The notes below the pieces were generated by a model. It saw only the letters and a program-made list of their open reading frames with translations. It had not been told where the DNA came from and searched no databases. Both the position numbers and the translations under genes were made by a program. This document shows, piece after piece, positions 34,478 to 43,343 of a stretch of DNA of 64,000 bases. Numbering within the stretch: position 1 is the stretch's first letter; each line of letters begins with the position of its first letter. The stretch comes from Bin5 sp034428435 (lineage in GTDB: Bacteria > Chloroflexota > Anaerolineae > Caldilineales > Caldilineaceae), in the NCBI GenBank assembly GCA_034428435.1, contig DAOUHY010000113.1, positions 21,419 to 85,418 on the forward strand. Direction: 5' to 3'.

Positions 34478-34642
34478 TCAGAATGTTCTCTTACGCGTTG
34501 AAAGCTGGACTGAAAGTTCTGTCCTCCGCTTAAGTCGGCGGCGTTTCAACACATTGCGTCCGCCGGGCTTACTCATTCGTTTGCGAAAGCCGTGTGTGCG
34601 CAACCGCTTGCGAACCTTCGGTTGCCAGGTTCGTTTCGGCAT
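34478..34642 (-). CDS. rpmH: 50S ribosomal protein L34
   Basis: A 54-residue basic protein read directly from the minus strand. It starts 'MPKRTWQPKVRKRLRTHGF' and continues with 'RKRMSKPGGRNVLKRRRLK', matching the family pattern K-R-T-x-Q-P-x..., HGFRxRM, GRxVLxxRRxKGR-like. GGAGAGGGAAGAG lies just before the ATG. It is the first gene of the origin-type operon and has a perfect-consensus promoter at 34689-34718. The final residues ('STRKRTF') are longer than in the shortest L34 proteins. Confidence 0.95.
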   Translation of the reverse strand: MPKRTWQPKVRKRLRTHGFRKRMSKPGGRNVLKRRRLKRRTELSVQLSTRKRTF

Positions 34643-34672
34643 CTCTTCCCTCTCCAAATTAACAATTCAGAA

Positions 34673-34688
34673 TGACTACCAATAGTCA
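34673..34688 (-). promoter_or_regulatory. Inverted repeat at the rpmH transcript start
   Basis: TGACTA-CCAA-TAGTCA, a perfect 6-bp inverted repeat that begins right after the -10 box on the minus strand. It would be either an operator or a hairpin at the 5' end of the rpmH mRNA. Confidence 0.45.
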
Positions 34689-34718
34689 ATTATACGCGGA
34701 ATTCACTGTGACTGTCAA
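34689..34718 (-). promoter_or_regulatory. Consensus promoter of the rpmH operon
   Basis: On the minus strand TTGACA (34718-34713), an 18-nt spacer, TATAAT (34694-34689). Both hexamers are exact. It lies about 47 nt before the rpmH start codon. Confidence 0.8.
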
Positions 34719-35579
34719 ATCTTGCGCCATTTTCGTTACTCCGCGTTTTCGCTATCTTTTTCCTACCTCGCGATGGTTCCCTTCCCGTTACACTCATCCC
34801 TAGTCGAGCGATGCGTGAAGTTCAGCTAGTTGCATTGAGTGCCAGTCTTCCTTTCCCCTATTCACTCCTCTACTCAATCAATTGCCCCGGATTCGGGCCA
34901 CTGGCCGCTGCAGATGCAGGTGGCCGGCCATTTGGACTTCCTCTGGGCCTCCGCAACACGCCTCACGTGCTAGAGAGCCGTCTTGGAGAGATAGATCGTT
35001 TGAAGCCAGCGACCAGTTTCTCACGTCTCATACTGAGCTTGACCCCTATGCCACCCATTCGTCAACCATCCATGAACTCAGGATTTCAAGAAAGACTGGA
35101 ATGGGACTACTCGCATGAAGTGCTTTTCACTGCCCGCAGCAGTGATCAAACTGCGCGCACACCGGTAGCTGCTCAATTGCTTCCCGAATTGCATTTCACC
35201 TCTCAGAAAGCACGTCGGCCTGGCTACAGCCAACCCTGAAATCTCACCCACCCGATTCTGAGCGATGTGAATGAAACAGGGGGGAGTGAGCAGGCGTAGC
35301 CCAAGTAACGTTATGCCAGGCCGGAAAGATCAGTTCTTCGGAAAGTGTCCCAAAACACTATCTCACCAGATCTCAGAATGCAGAGCGCTCACCCGACGCC
35401 GCCTTCTTCAATTGAACGGTTCGCGAGCCCTCATTGGAATTCAAAGGCAGCCTTTTTCGCTGAATTATACCGTATGATATAGTACTAGACAGTCGTCTGA
35501 TCACTGTTGGGCGGTGAGGATTCCGTCAAACCGGTGCGGCCTCCGGGCATTTGGCGTTGCAAATGAATTGTAGCTTATT
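34719..35579. other. Origin-proximal intergenic region (candidate oriC, no DnaA boxes recognised)
   Basis: About 0.86 kb with no credible gene. Transcription diverges across it: rpmH operon to the left, membrane protein and priA to the right, as expected near a replication origin. It is AT-rich near 35455-35490. I did not find TTATNCACA-type boxes by eye. A lone CACGTG at 34964-34969 is not a full parS. dnaA is not next to rpmH. A TATGAT at 35473 could be a -10 for the gene at 35580. Confidence 0.35.
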
Positions 35580-36995
35580 TTGAATTCCGAATCTGAAAAC
35601 GCTTCTGCATCTTCGGACGGCAGCCCAAATCCGACCGAAGAAAGTAGGGCGGGTCCAGGTCCGATCGACTTGGCGCGGGAAGAGTTGTCTTCCCTGCAAA
35701 TGCTCGAAGAATCGGCGGCACAGTTGGCCGCGCTGCGTCAACGCGCCGAGTTTCTCCTTGAGCAGATGGCCGCCAGCACGGACACTGCCGCAACCCGCGA
35801 CTCTCAAGAAGGCACCGCGTCGGCGCCATCAGAAGAAGCCGAGGACCAGCAAGAACCGGTTTTGCATTCCGACCAGACAGTGCACCCAGGACCGGAAAGC
35901 GCCCCGACGCCTGACCAGATTCGAAACGACGAGGCGGTGCCGGATGCATCCGTCCCAGGTTCGGGCACGTCCGGCTCCCCTGGTCCCGCCGCGGAATCGC
36001 GCCAGTGGTCCCAACCCTCTGTCCAGCAAAATACAGAACCCACCTCTGAAACATTGTCCAGTCAAGGTATCCTTGACCAGTCTCTCCGCAAAGTCAATCA
36101 GTCCGGCGGGGAAGACCTGCCCCATACACAGTCGGGCGAGGGTCCAGCGGGCCAGACACAGCCTCAAGGGCCCCAGTTTCCAATTCAAAGTATTGGGCCG
36201 CAACCCGAATCGCTTCTGGACAATCCCGTAACGGTAGCGCCTCCGCCCGAATGGCTACAATTCCATGTGGCGCCCGAATCTCTCTCTTCCGACGCGCAAC
36301 TGATTGAAGAAGAAATCACCGGCCTCTACGAAGCAATCGAACGGTTTCGGGAAACGCGGCGCGAAAACACAGGCCATGCCCTGTCCCTTTTACGTGAGGC
36401 CAGGGAGATCATAGCCGGCCAGCCCCACCGTATCGAGCGAGCCCAGTATAATATTCAACAGGCCAGACAGATTATCGAACGCGCCAGGTCCAGTCGCAGT
36501 CGCTCACGAGGCATCGCGCTGCGCACATTCGGGCTCCTCATTCTCTGGTTGGCCGCCTTGGGCGGACTTGGCGCCGCCCTCTATCTCTATCCGCTCGATG
36601 TCAATGAAATAATCCTAGTGATCTCATCCAGCACAGGGTGGAATACATCACACTACTATTCACTGCTGTGGACGGTGGCAAGCGGCGGAATTGGCGGCTG
36701 GCTGGGCACCATTTCATTCCTCTTTGAGCGAATGCGAGTGCATGAGGAGTTCGACCGCCAATACATTTTGCGCTCAATGATTCAACCGCTGATGGGCGTT
36801 GTTCTCGGGCTGATCTGCTACGGCTTGCTGGCCGTCCTCTTCACCTCCCTTAATGCCACCATAATCGGACACCCCGTCACCGCTTACCTGCCTGCTGCCG
36901 TGGCCCTTCCTGTCGGGCTCTGGCAAGTGTACGTCTACGCCGCAATCTTTCGCATCACACTACTTCTCACCTTTCAGCGCCGTCGCCGTTGGTGA
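35580..36995 (+). CDS. Multi-pass membrane protein with long disordered N-terminus, unknown function
   Basis: A 471-residue protein. Residues about 1-230 are Ser/Pro/Glu/Gln-rich and low-complexity, probably disordered and cytoplasmic. Residues about 240-310 form helices ('LIEEEITGLYEAIERFRETRRE', 'RIERAQYNIQQARQIIERAR') with coiled-coil character. The C-terminal third has about four membrane segments: 'TFGLLILWLAALGGLGAALYL', 'GGIGGWLGTISFLF', 'MGVVLGLICYGLLAVLF', and 'LPAAVALPVGLWQVYVYAAIF'. No known family is recognised. The start is TTG without a clear ribosome site, and internal starts such as ATG 35700 are possible. It lies directly right of the candidate origin and points away from it. 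Confidence 0.6.
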   Translation: MNSESENASASSDGSPNPTEESRAGPGPIDLAREELSSLQMLEESAAQLAALRQRAEFLLEQMAASTDTAATRDSQEGTASAPSEEAEDQQEPVLHSDQTVHPGPESAPTPDQIRNDEAVPDASVPGSGTSGSPGPAAESRQWSQPSVQQNTEPTSETLSSQGILDQSLRKVNQSGGEDLPHTQSGEGPAGQTQPQGPQFPIQSIGPQPESLLDNPVTVAPPPEWLQFHVAPESLSSDAQLIEEEITGLYEAIERFRETRRENTGHALSLLREAREIIAGQPHRIERAQYNIQQARQIIERARSSRSRSRGIALRTFGLLILWLAALGGLGAALYLYPLDVNEIILVISSSTGWNTSHYYSLLWTVASGGIGGWLGTISFLFERMRVHEEFDRQYILRSMIQPLMGVVLGLICYGLLAVLFTSLNATIIGHPVTAYLPAAVALPVGLWQVYVYAAIFRITLLLTFQRRRRW

Positions 36996-37179
36996 TTCCC
37001 GAAGGCAGGACGGTCTCCAACCTCGCTCTCCTGTCGCACTTGTTGCGGCGAAGGTAAACCCCATCTTTGAATCGGTTGCCGTGGGAAGGACCGCGCCCTT
37101 GGCGGCCGCGCCGCACCGGGGTTACAATTCCCTTGGTTTAGAAGGAACATATGAGCCACACTGTCCAGAGGGACATCCC

Positions 37180-39885
37180 GTGTCAGTCGAGAAGAGCCTA
37201 GTTGAAGTAATCATATTCATCCCCATCCGCCGTTCATTCAGGCAAAATGACGTCCCGCCGCCAGGCAGTGGCTTGGGTGGCGTCGATGGAGATGGCGCAC
37301 TGAATCTCTCCCTCAATCTTCAAGGGCCGGAATCGGTTCACCAGCGTACCGGCGGTGCGGCGCGTTTCCAGACCTTCCACTATCACCTGCCTCCCAACCT
37401 GATAGGTCAGGTCGAGCCGGGCCACCTGGTATGGGCCCCCTTTGGCCCGCAGGAAGTTCAGGGAATCGTTGTAGGGCCCGCGACCTCGTCTCCCGTCGAG
37501 ACCAAAGCGATCGTTCGACTCGCCCGTCCGCAACCCATCCTGAACCCGGCCCAGCTGACCATGGCATTCTGGATTGCTGACTACTACGCGGCGCCAATCT
37601 CGGAAGCCGTGAAGCTCTTCCTGACGCCTGGCCTGCTCAGCAGGAGCGGCGCGGCTACCAGAGTCCGTGCCAAACTGGAGGAACAGATAGAACTGCTGAT
37701 CGATCCAAAGTCTGTTCGCAAAAGTCTGTTCAAAATTGGACGGACGAGGAAACAGGATCAGATCCTGGCGGTACTACTGGATGCACCGTCGTTCAAATTG
37801 ACCTTGGATGAACTGAGAGTTGCCTGTGAATTTCCGCCGGAAGACTTTATTCATTTTTTGGAGAAAAAGGGGCTAGTACGCGTTTCAGACGACTGCGTGA
37901 CCCTAGCGCATTCGCGTTCGGCCACAGAAGATGCCATCCTGAGGATGCGGGGTACGTCAAGATACGAGCCGGTCTTGAGGTCCCTTGCTGAGGCCACAAC
38001 TCCCGTCTGGAAGACCGACCTTTACAAGACGGTAGATACCGATCTTGCAATGTTGCGCAAATTGAGAGACGCCGGACTGATCCGGCTCGAACAGAAGGTG
38101 CGTTACCGGGACCCGCTCGGCGGCCGCATCTATCCCCGGACAGAACCCCCCAAACTGACCGACCAACAGCAGAATGTCTGGGATGTGATCAGCAGGACCT
38201 GCTTCCCCTCTACGCCAGACGAACCCTTGAATCGGTGCTCGGAGGCGGAAGGGCTTGTGAAGGCATCTCTTCGGAGTGGGAGCTTCCTTCTCCACGGTGC
38301 AACTGGCAGCGGCAAGACCGAAATCTACCTGCGCGCAATCGCCGAAACACTGTCACGCAATCGACAGGCCATCGTCCTCGTACCTGAAATTGCACTCACA
38401 CCACAGACGGTTGCCCGCTTCGCCGGCCGCTTTCCAGATCGGGTCTCGGTTGTTCACTCCGGGTTGAACGCAAGCCAGCGCTACGATGTCTGGCGGAGGG
38501 CACGGGACGGCCAGATCGATGTCATCATCGGCGCCCGCAGCGCTCTTTTCTCTCCCTTGCCCCGCCTTGGTCTCATCGTGGTAGACGAAGAACACGAGTC
38601 CACTTACAAACAGGACACTGACGAGTGGGGCAGCTTTACCGTCTTCTACGATGTAAGAACAGTTGCAATCCAACTGGCAGAGGCAACCGGCAGCGCCCTT
38701 ATCTTCGGAACTGCCACGCCATCTTTGGACTCCTACCATGCAGCGCAACAGGACAGACTGCAGCTGCTTGAAATGCCCGACAGGGTTGTGGGCCACGGCG
38801 AACTGGATAATGCCCGTCCTGAGGAAAAGGCTGGACCACCTGCATACGCCGCATTGCCTCCCGTCGAAATCGTCGACATGCGCCAGGAGTTGCGCGCCGG
38901 CAACCGCAGCATCTTCAGCCGCAGTCTTCAGTCTGAGCTGCACGCAGTTCTCGACGCTGGGGAACAAGCCATCCTCTTCCTGAACCGCCGCGGCACGCAC
39001 TCATTTGTAATGTGCCGCGACTGCGGATTTGTCGCCGAATGTACCCGTTGCGAAACGCCCCTAACATTCCACGAACGCGCTGCACAGCTCATCTGTCACC
39101 GCTGCAACCGTCGCGAGCCTATTCCCGAACACTGCCCGGCCTGCCGGAGTCATCGCATTCGCTACTTTGGCACCGGAACCCAGCGCATCGAAGAGCTGGT
39201 CAGTCAAATCGCCCCGCGCGCACGCCTCCTGCGCTGGGACCGCGATACAACCGGTCGCAAGGACAGCCACGAACAGATCCTCGATCGATTCGCCTCCCAC
39301 GAGGCCGACGTACTCATCGGCACACAGATGATCGCCAAAGGGCTGGACCTGCCGCTCGTCACTCTGGTCGGCGTCGTCGCCGCAGACGTAGGCCTCTATC
39401 TGCCGGACTTCCGCGGCCCGGAACGTACTTTCCAGCTACTGACTCAAGTGGCAGGCCGCGCCGGCCGCAGCCGCAGAGGTGGTCGCGTCATTTTCCAGAG
39501 CTACACGCCCCAGCATTACGCGCTGCAAGCGGCCGCCGGTCACGATTACCACGCCTTTTACCAGCGGGAAATGGAATTCCGACGCGAGCAGCACTACCCA
39601 CCAGTCAGCAGGCTGGCCCGGTTGATCTTCTGGCACAAGAAACTTGAAACCGTCGAAGGTCAGACTAACCGGATGATGAGGAACTTAGAACAACGCGCCG
39701 AGGAGTTGGGTATCTGGGGCGAAGGTGTCGACCTGCTGGGCCCTGCCCCCGCACCTTATGCGCGCTACCGTGGCTACTATCGGTGGCAGATCATTGTTCG
39801 GGCGGCCGATCCCTCGGCATTTCTGCAAGGCATCGACATTCCTTTCGGCTGGCGCATCGACATCGATCCGGTTTCGATGATGTAA
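37180..39885 (+). CDS. priA: Primosomal protein N' (replication restart helicase PriA)
   Basis: A 3'-5' DNA helicase that restarts stalled forks. About 901 residues if it starts at GTG 37180, which has AGAGGG 7 nt upstream; other starts are possible because the first 50 residues are not conserved. The N-terminal DNA-binding part includes 'FHYHLPPNLIGQVEPGHLVWAPFG'. The helicase core has 'LLHGATGSGKTEIYLRAI' (Walker A), 'LIVVDEEHESTYK' (DEEH box) and 'LIGTQMIAKGLDLP'. Eight cysteines bind two zincs: 'CRDCGFVAECTRCETPL' and 'CHRCNRREPIPEHCPACR'. An internal stretch (about residues 190-270) looks like a winged-helix insert. It follows the unknown membrane protein by 184 nt. Confidence 0.93.
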   Translation: MSVEKSLVEVIIFIPIRRSFRQNDVPPPGSGLGGVDGDGALNLSLNLQGPESVHQRTGGAARFQTFHYHLPPNLIGQVEPGHLVWAPFGPQEVQGIVVGPATSSPVETKAIVRLARPQPILNPAQLTMAFWIADYYAAPISEAVKLFLTPGLLSRSGAATRVRAKLEEQIELLIDPKSVRKSLFKIGRTRKQDQILAVLLDAPSFKLTLDELRVACEFPPEDFIHFLEKKGLVRVSDDCVTLAHSRSATEDAILRMRGTSRYEPVLRSLAEATTPVWKTDLYKTVDTDLAMLRKLRDAGLIRLEQKVRYRDPLGGRIYPRTEPPKLTDQQQNVWDVISRTCFPSTPDEPLNRCSEAEGLVKASLRSGSFLLHGATGSGKTEIYLRAIAETLSRNRQAIVLVPEIALTPQTVARFAGRFPDRVSVVHSGLNASQRYDVWRRARDGQIDVIIGARSALFSPLPRLGLIVVDEEHESTYKQDTDEWGSFTVFYDVRTVAIQLAEATGSALIFGTATPSLDSYHAAQQDRLQLLEMPDRVVGHGELDNARPEEKAGPPAYAALPPVEIVDMRQELRAGNRSIFSRSLQSELHAVLDAGEQAILFLNRRGTHSFVMCRDCGFVAECTRCETPLTFHERAAQLICHRCNRREPIPEHCPACRSHRIRYFGTGTQRIEELVSQIAPRARLLRWDRDTTGRKDSHEQILDRFASHEADVLIGTQMIAKGLDLPLVTLVGVVAADVGLYLPDFRGPERTFQLLTQVAGRAGRSRRGGRVIFQSYTPQHYALQAAAGHDYHAFYQREMEFRREQHYPPVSRLARLIFWHKKLETVEGQTNRMMRNLEQRAEELGIWGEGVDLLGPAPAPYARYRGYYRWQIIVRAADPSAFLQGIDIPFGWRIDIDPVSMM

Positions 39886-39917
39886 CCAGGACACCGCTGC
39901 GAGGAGAACCGGTGCAT

Positions 39918-41144
39918 CTACAGCTTGCTTAACACTCGCCGGAAATTCCGTCCCGGCGCAATCTTGCCCAGTATGCGCTCTCCGCTGGCGCCCGTACACG
40001 CGGGCACATTGCCCGCTTCGCCTTGAATGGCCAGCCACGCCAGCAGGGCAAAGCCCAGAGCCTCCTTCGACTCCTCGTCGCCCGGGAGCCCAGGCAGTTC
40101 GCCATAGCGCACAACTGCAACGTGTCGCCGGCACCTCTGGGCCAATTGCGCCTGCAACCTTTCCAGAAGCACCGGGTTGCGTGCACCGCCCCCGCAGACA
40201 ACTACGTCAGCCACCGGCGCGGGGGCAAACCGACGATAGCTCTCGGCAATCGAAGCCGCCGTCAGCTCCGTCACGGTCGCGACAAAATCTGCGTTCGAAA
40301 GCCCCGCGTCGGCAGCCTCCAGGCGGTACTGTTCGGCCATGGCATGGCTAAATAGCTCCCGACCTGTCGACTTGGGAGGAGGCTGAAGGAAATAGGGATG
40401 AACAAGCCAGCCTTCAACCAAACTATCGTTGCAACTGCCCCTTGCGGCCAACCCGCCTTCCTTATCGAACTGCAGCGCACCGTCGGTTGCCTGGCCCGCT
40501 GCCCAGTCGATCAGCACATTGCCCGGTCCTGTATCGAAGGCCAGGATGCCTCCGGAACGCCCCTCCGGCGGCAGAAAAGTCACATTGCCGATGCCGCCAA
40601 TGTTCTGAACAGCCCGGCACCCCGTCGAACCAGCCATTGGCCGCAGAAAGAACCGGTCGAAGACCGGTATGAGCGGCGCCCCCTGTCCTCCCGCCGCAAT
40701 GTCAGCCACGCGAAAATCGGCCACCGTAGTGAGCCCGGTTCTCTCGGCGATCACCGCCGCCTCCCCAATCTGAAGAGTCGACTGAACCGTGCCGTCTTCT
40801 TCGACCTCGTGCCAGACAGTCTGCCCGTGCGAACCGACCAGATCGATTTCCTCTATGTTTAGTCCACTTCTTTCGACAACGTGTAGCGCAGCCTCGGCGA
40901 ACCGCTCTCCAAGCAAGAAACCCGCCCGGCTCACAGTGCGCGCTTCGCCCTGCCCAGCTATCAGAAGCGCAATAGCCTCACGCTCCTCTTGGCGCCAAGG
41001 AACGCTCTCAAATGCAATCTGACGCATCCGGGGACTGTCAGCCGTTCCCGAGATTGCAGCCAGGACCGCGTCGATACCGTCAGCGGATGTGCCGCTCATG
41101 AGTCCAATGACTTTCATCGCAGGCGCAGTAGCGTTCATGCTCAT
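39918..41144 (-). CDS. anmK: Anhydro-N-acetylmuramic acid kinase
   Basis: A 408-residue sugar kinase that opens and phosphorylates 1,6-anhydro-MurNAc from recycled peptidoglycan to MurNAc-6-phosphate. Motifs are 'MKVIGLMSGTSADGIDAVL' (phosphate-binding), 'DLVGSHGQTVWHE', 'VADFRVADIAAGGQGAPLIP' and 'FDTGPGNVLIDW' with the catalytic Asp, plus the C-terminal 'VVCGGGARNPVLLERL'. It is the last gene of a minus-strand operon after a double-GNAT protein (30 nt gap). The etherase MurQ, which usually works next, is not in the window. Which of the N-terminal ATGs is used is not certain. Confidence 0.94.
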   Translation of the reverse strand: MSMNATAPAMKVIGLMSGTSADGIDAVLAAISGTADSPRMRQIAFESVPWRQEEREAIALLIAGQGEARTVSRAGFLLGERFAEAALHVVERSGLNIEEIDLVGSHGQTVWHEVEEDGTVQSTLQIGEAAVIAERTGLTTVADFRVADIAAGGQGAPLIPVFDRFFLRPMAGSTGCRAVQNIGGIGNVTFLPPEGRSGGILAFDTGPGNVLIDWAAGQATDGALQFDKEGGLAARGSCNDSLVEGWLVHPYFLQPPPKSTGRELFSHAMAEQYRLEAADAGLSNADFVATVTELTAASIAESYRRFAPAPVADVVVCGGGARNPVLLERLQAQLAQRCRRHVAVVRYGELPGLPGDEESKEALGFALLAWLAIQGEAGNVPACTGASGERILGKIAPGRNFRRVLSKL

Positions 41145-41174
41145 AGGGGAGAACTTCCGGTCCTGAATGTCGGG

Positions 41175-42182
41175 TTACCCATTTCTGCCCCTGGTCCGAC
41201 TGAGCTTAGCCCACTTCCGATAGGGACGGAACCCGCATTTGCCGTAAAAGTCGAGTAACGTAGTCCAGTCGATTACGCACCCGTTGACTCCGCTGTTGTG
41301 CAACCGCCTCAGCCCGGCATCCAGCAGATAGATGCCCAACCCCTGCCCTCGCAGATGCGCGCTTATCCCGATCCAACCAAGCTGTCCCCACGGGCGCGGC
41401 AGCTGGTACGGGAAGTAGCGGTCAATCGGATTGACCGAGTCCTCGAACGTAAGCCGGCAAGATCCCTGCACGCCCTCTTCCGTCCAGAGAAGCATAAAGT
41501 CCGAAATTCGTCCGCCCTCCTCCAGAAACCTCTCCGCCTGCCAGTGCCACCTTTCCGGAAACTCACTGGCCAGAAAGCCCAGCACATCTCCCTCTTGGCC
41601 CGGCTGACCCGGCCGCGCCGCCGCCTGCACGTGGTCGAGTAACGGCGGCGGATTGTAGTCGCTGAGAGATCGCGCCATGTCCCAGGTGAAAGGCTCATCT
41701 TCATAGTCGAAGCCACATTCCAAGAAAAAGGCCTCGGCATCGGACCCGGCTGGCACGCCAGGCACAAGGTGACGCGGACCCCCGCCCACTTTCACAAGGC
41801 CGGAGGCAGAACGATTCTCCTTTGCGTCCAGCCAGTTCTCAGCCCAAACCAGCAGACTCCTGCCGATCCCCTTCCTGTGGTAGATTGGTGCCACTGCGAT
41901 CGCCTCTATCCAGCCGGTAACTTCAGTACGCATCGCCGGTGGCGCGCCGGGATGAGCGCTGCACAGCACGAAACCGGCGGGCCGGCCTTGCACGAACGCG
42001 ATGCGGCCCGCCCGTTCGACGCCCGCATCCTTTGCGAAACTGTACTTCAGGAATCTCTCAGTGAGGGGAATGCTGCTATTGGCGGCCTCGTTCCAGACCG
42101 CCACCGTCCACCGCAGGTGCTCGGCATTCTGCGCATCGAACGCGATCTGCTTGGGCTCTGCCGCCGCTGACGATTCTGCCAT
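41175..42182 (-). CDS. Tandem double-domain GNAT acetyltransferase
   Basis: A 335-residue protein with two GNAT folds. The first has 'VTGWIEAIAVAPIYHRKGIGRSLLVWAENWL', with the acetyl-CoA loop Q/R-x-x-G-x-G/A pattern. The second has 'LGWIGISAHLRGQGLGIYLLDAGLRRL', again with the pattern, followed by 'NGCVIDWTTLLDFYGKCGFRPY'. Double-GNAT proteins often use one lobe for catalysis and the other for structure. It starts 8 nt after the end of the ornithine-cyclodeaminase-like gene and ends 30 nt before anmK, so the three are likely one operon. The substrate may be an amino sugar or amine, but that is only a contextual guess. Confidence 0.85.
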   Translation of the reverse strand: MAESSAAAEPKQIAFDAQNAEHLRWTVAVWNEAANSSIPLTERFLKYSFAKDAGVERAGRIAFVQGRPAGFVLCSAHPGAPPAMRTEVTGWIEAIAVAPIYHRKGIGRSLLVWAENWLDAKENRSASGLVKVGGGPRHLVPGVPAGSDAEAFFLECGFDYEDEPFTWDMARSLSDYNPPPLLDHVQAAARPGQPGQEGDVLGFLASEFPERWHWQAERFLEEGGRISDFMLLWTEEGVQGSCRLTFEDSVNPIDRYFPYQLPRPWGQLGWIGISAHLRGQGLGIYLLDAGLRRLHNSGVNGCVIDWTTLLDFYGKCGFRPYRKWAKLSRTRGRNG

Positions 42183-42190
42183 CCGACGCG

Positions 42191-43177
42191 TTACCCGTTC
42201 AACTCAGTGCCTGCGCCGTGCGCCAGCGCTTTGGCGTAGACCACGCGGGCAACCGCTACATCCTGCGCTGCCAGGCCAACCGACTTGAAAAATGTTATCT
42301 CGTCGTTGTTTTCGCGTCCGGGTCTGTCCCCGGCAATTATCGCTCCGATCTCGGCGTGAATCTGGCTGGCATCGTACACACCGTCCTCGATCGGCCGGAT
42401 CAGATCGCCAGCCTCGGCCAGACATGCGCTCATCTGATCGACCACAACCTTGGCCCTTTGCACTGCGCTGGCGTCCACTTCACTTGCGTAGGGAAGGTGC
42501 GAACCAATTCCGGAAATGTGCACACCGGGTCGCAACAGGCTGCCATCGAAGAGTGGTTCGTGCGTGCTTGTTGCCGTGACAAGAATATCGGCCTCTTCAA
42601 CGGCCATTTTGACATCGACGGTGGCCTGGGCCGAGACGTTGAACATCTGCTCCAGCTTAAGTGCGAGCGCCTCCGCATTCGCCGCCGTCCGCGACAGGAC
42701 AAAAACGCTCTCGATGGCCCGCTCGCACAGCGCCGCCTCCACCTGGTACGGGGCCTGCACGCCGCTGCCGAAGATGGTGAGCGTCCGCGCGTCCTCCTTC
42801 GCCAAATAGCGCGCCGCAACGCCCCCGGACGCCCCGGTCCGCATCGCCGTCAGATATCCGGCATCCATCAGGGCCAGCAACGCCCCGGTCCTGCCGTCGA
42901 AGAGCACTACGTTCCCCTGAATTGCTGGCAGCCCTCGCCGCGTCGGGTTCGTTCCGTAGAAGGAGATCAGCTTTGCCCCTAGCGCATCCATCTCGCCGCC
43001 CAAGTAGGCAGGCATGGACATCAAGCTCCCCTCATGCCTGGAAACTGATATATTGGCGCGCACAGGCAATTCCGCCTCGCCCTCGTATATCAGTTGGAAG
43101 GCTTGTCCCACCGCTTCGATGGCAGAAGGCATATCCAGGAGTTTCTCAACGTCGTTTCGTGTCAACCAGAGTGGCAT
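42191..43177 (-). CDS. Ornithine cyclodeaminase / mu-crystallin family protein
   Basis: A 328-residue NAD(P)-binding protein. 'VEKLLDMPSAIEAVGQAF' (substrate domain), 'RTGASGGVAARYLAKEDARTLTIFGSGVQA' (Rossmann fold with GxGxQ/A), 'EADILVTATSTHEPLFDG' and 'GIGSHLPYASEVD' mark the family. Members include ornithine cyclodeaminase, alanine dehydrogenase, ketimine reductase and related imine reductases; this one cannot be assigned a substrate. The ATG at 43177 was chosen because similarity begins with 'LWLTRNDVEKLLD'; an upstream extension to 43252 is unlikely. First gene of the anmK operon. Confidence 0.88.
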   Translation of the reverse strand: MPLWLTRNDVEKLLDMPSAIEAVGQAFQLIYEGEAELPVRANISVSRHEGSLMSMPAYLGGEMDALGAKLISFYGTNPTRRGLPAIQGNVVLFDGRTGALLALMDAGYLTAMRTGASGGVAARYLAKEDARTLTIFGSGVQAPYQVEAALCERAIESVFVLSRTAANAEALALKLEQMFNVSAQATVDVKMAVEEADILVTATSTHEPLFDGSLLRPGVHISGIGSHLPYASEVDASAVQRAKVVVDQMSACLAEAGDLIRPIEDGVYDASQIHAEIGAIIAGDRPGRENNDEITFFKSVGLAAQDVAVARVVYAKALAHGAGTELNG

Positions 43178-43252
43178 GGTATTTGTTTGTAGGTGGAGGT
43201 AGGGTTTGTCAGAAGCGGAAATAGAATAGCACAGCGGATCCTGCAAAGACAA

Positions 43253-43281
43253 TTGTCGACGGAGCAGGAAGGATGTACAAT
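43253..43281 (+). promoter_or_regulatory. Predicted promoter for the MDR dehydrogenase
   Basis: TTGTCG (43253-43258), a 17-nt spacer, TACAAT (43276-43281), 63 nt before the start codon at 43344. Confidence 0.5.
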
Positions 43282-43343
43282 CAGCAACTTAAGAGTCGAA
43301 GCTGGCTGCTACCAACCGGGTCACCCCCTCCAGGAGGATTCCC

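Noticed and set aside
34964..34969. CACGTG in the origin-proximal region as a parS site
   Set aside because: Only the central six bases match; the flanking bases do not extend the palindrome expected for parS.
34811..35239. A 142-codon plus-strand open frame in the origin-proximal region
   Set aside because: The composition is not protein-like, it has no ribosome site, and it shares no features with known proteins.
37081..37179. Upstream extension of priA
   Set aside because: The extra residues have no similarity to PriA and no ribosome site; GTG 37180 with AGAGGG upstream is more plausible.
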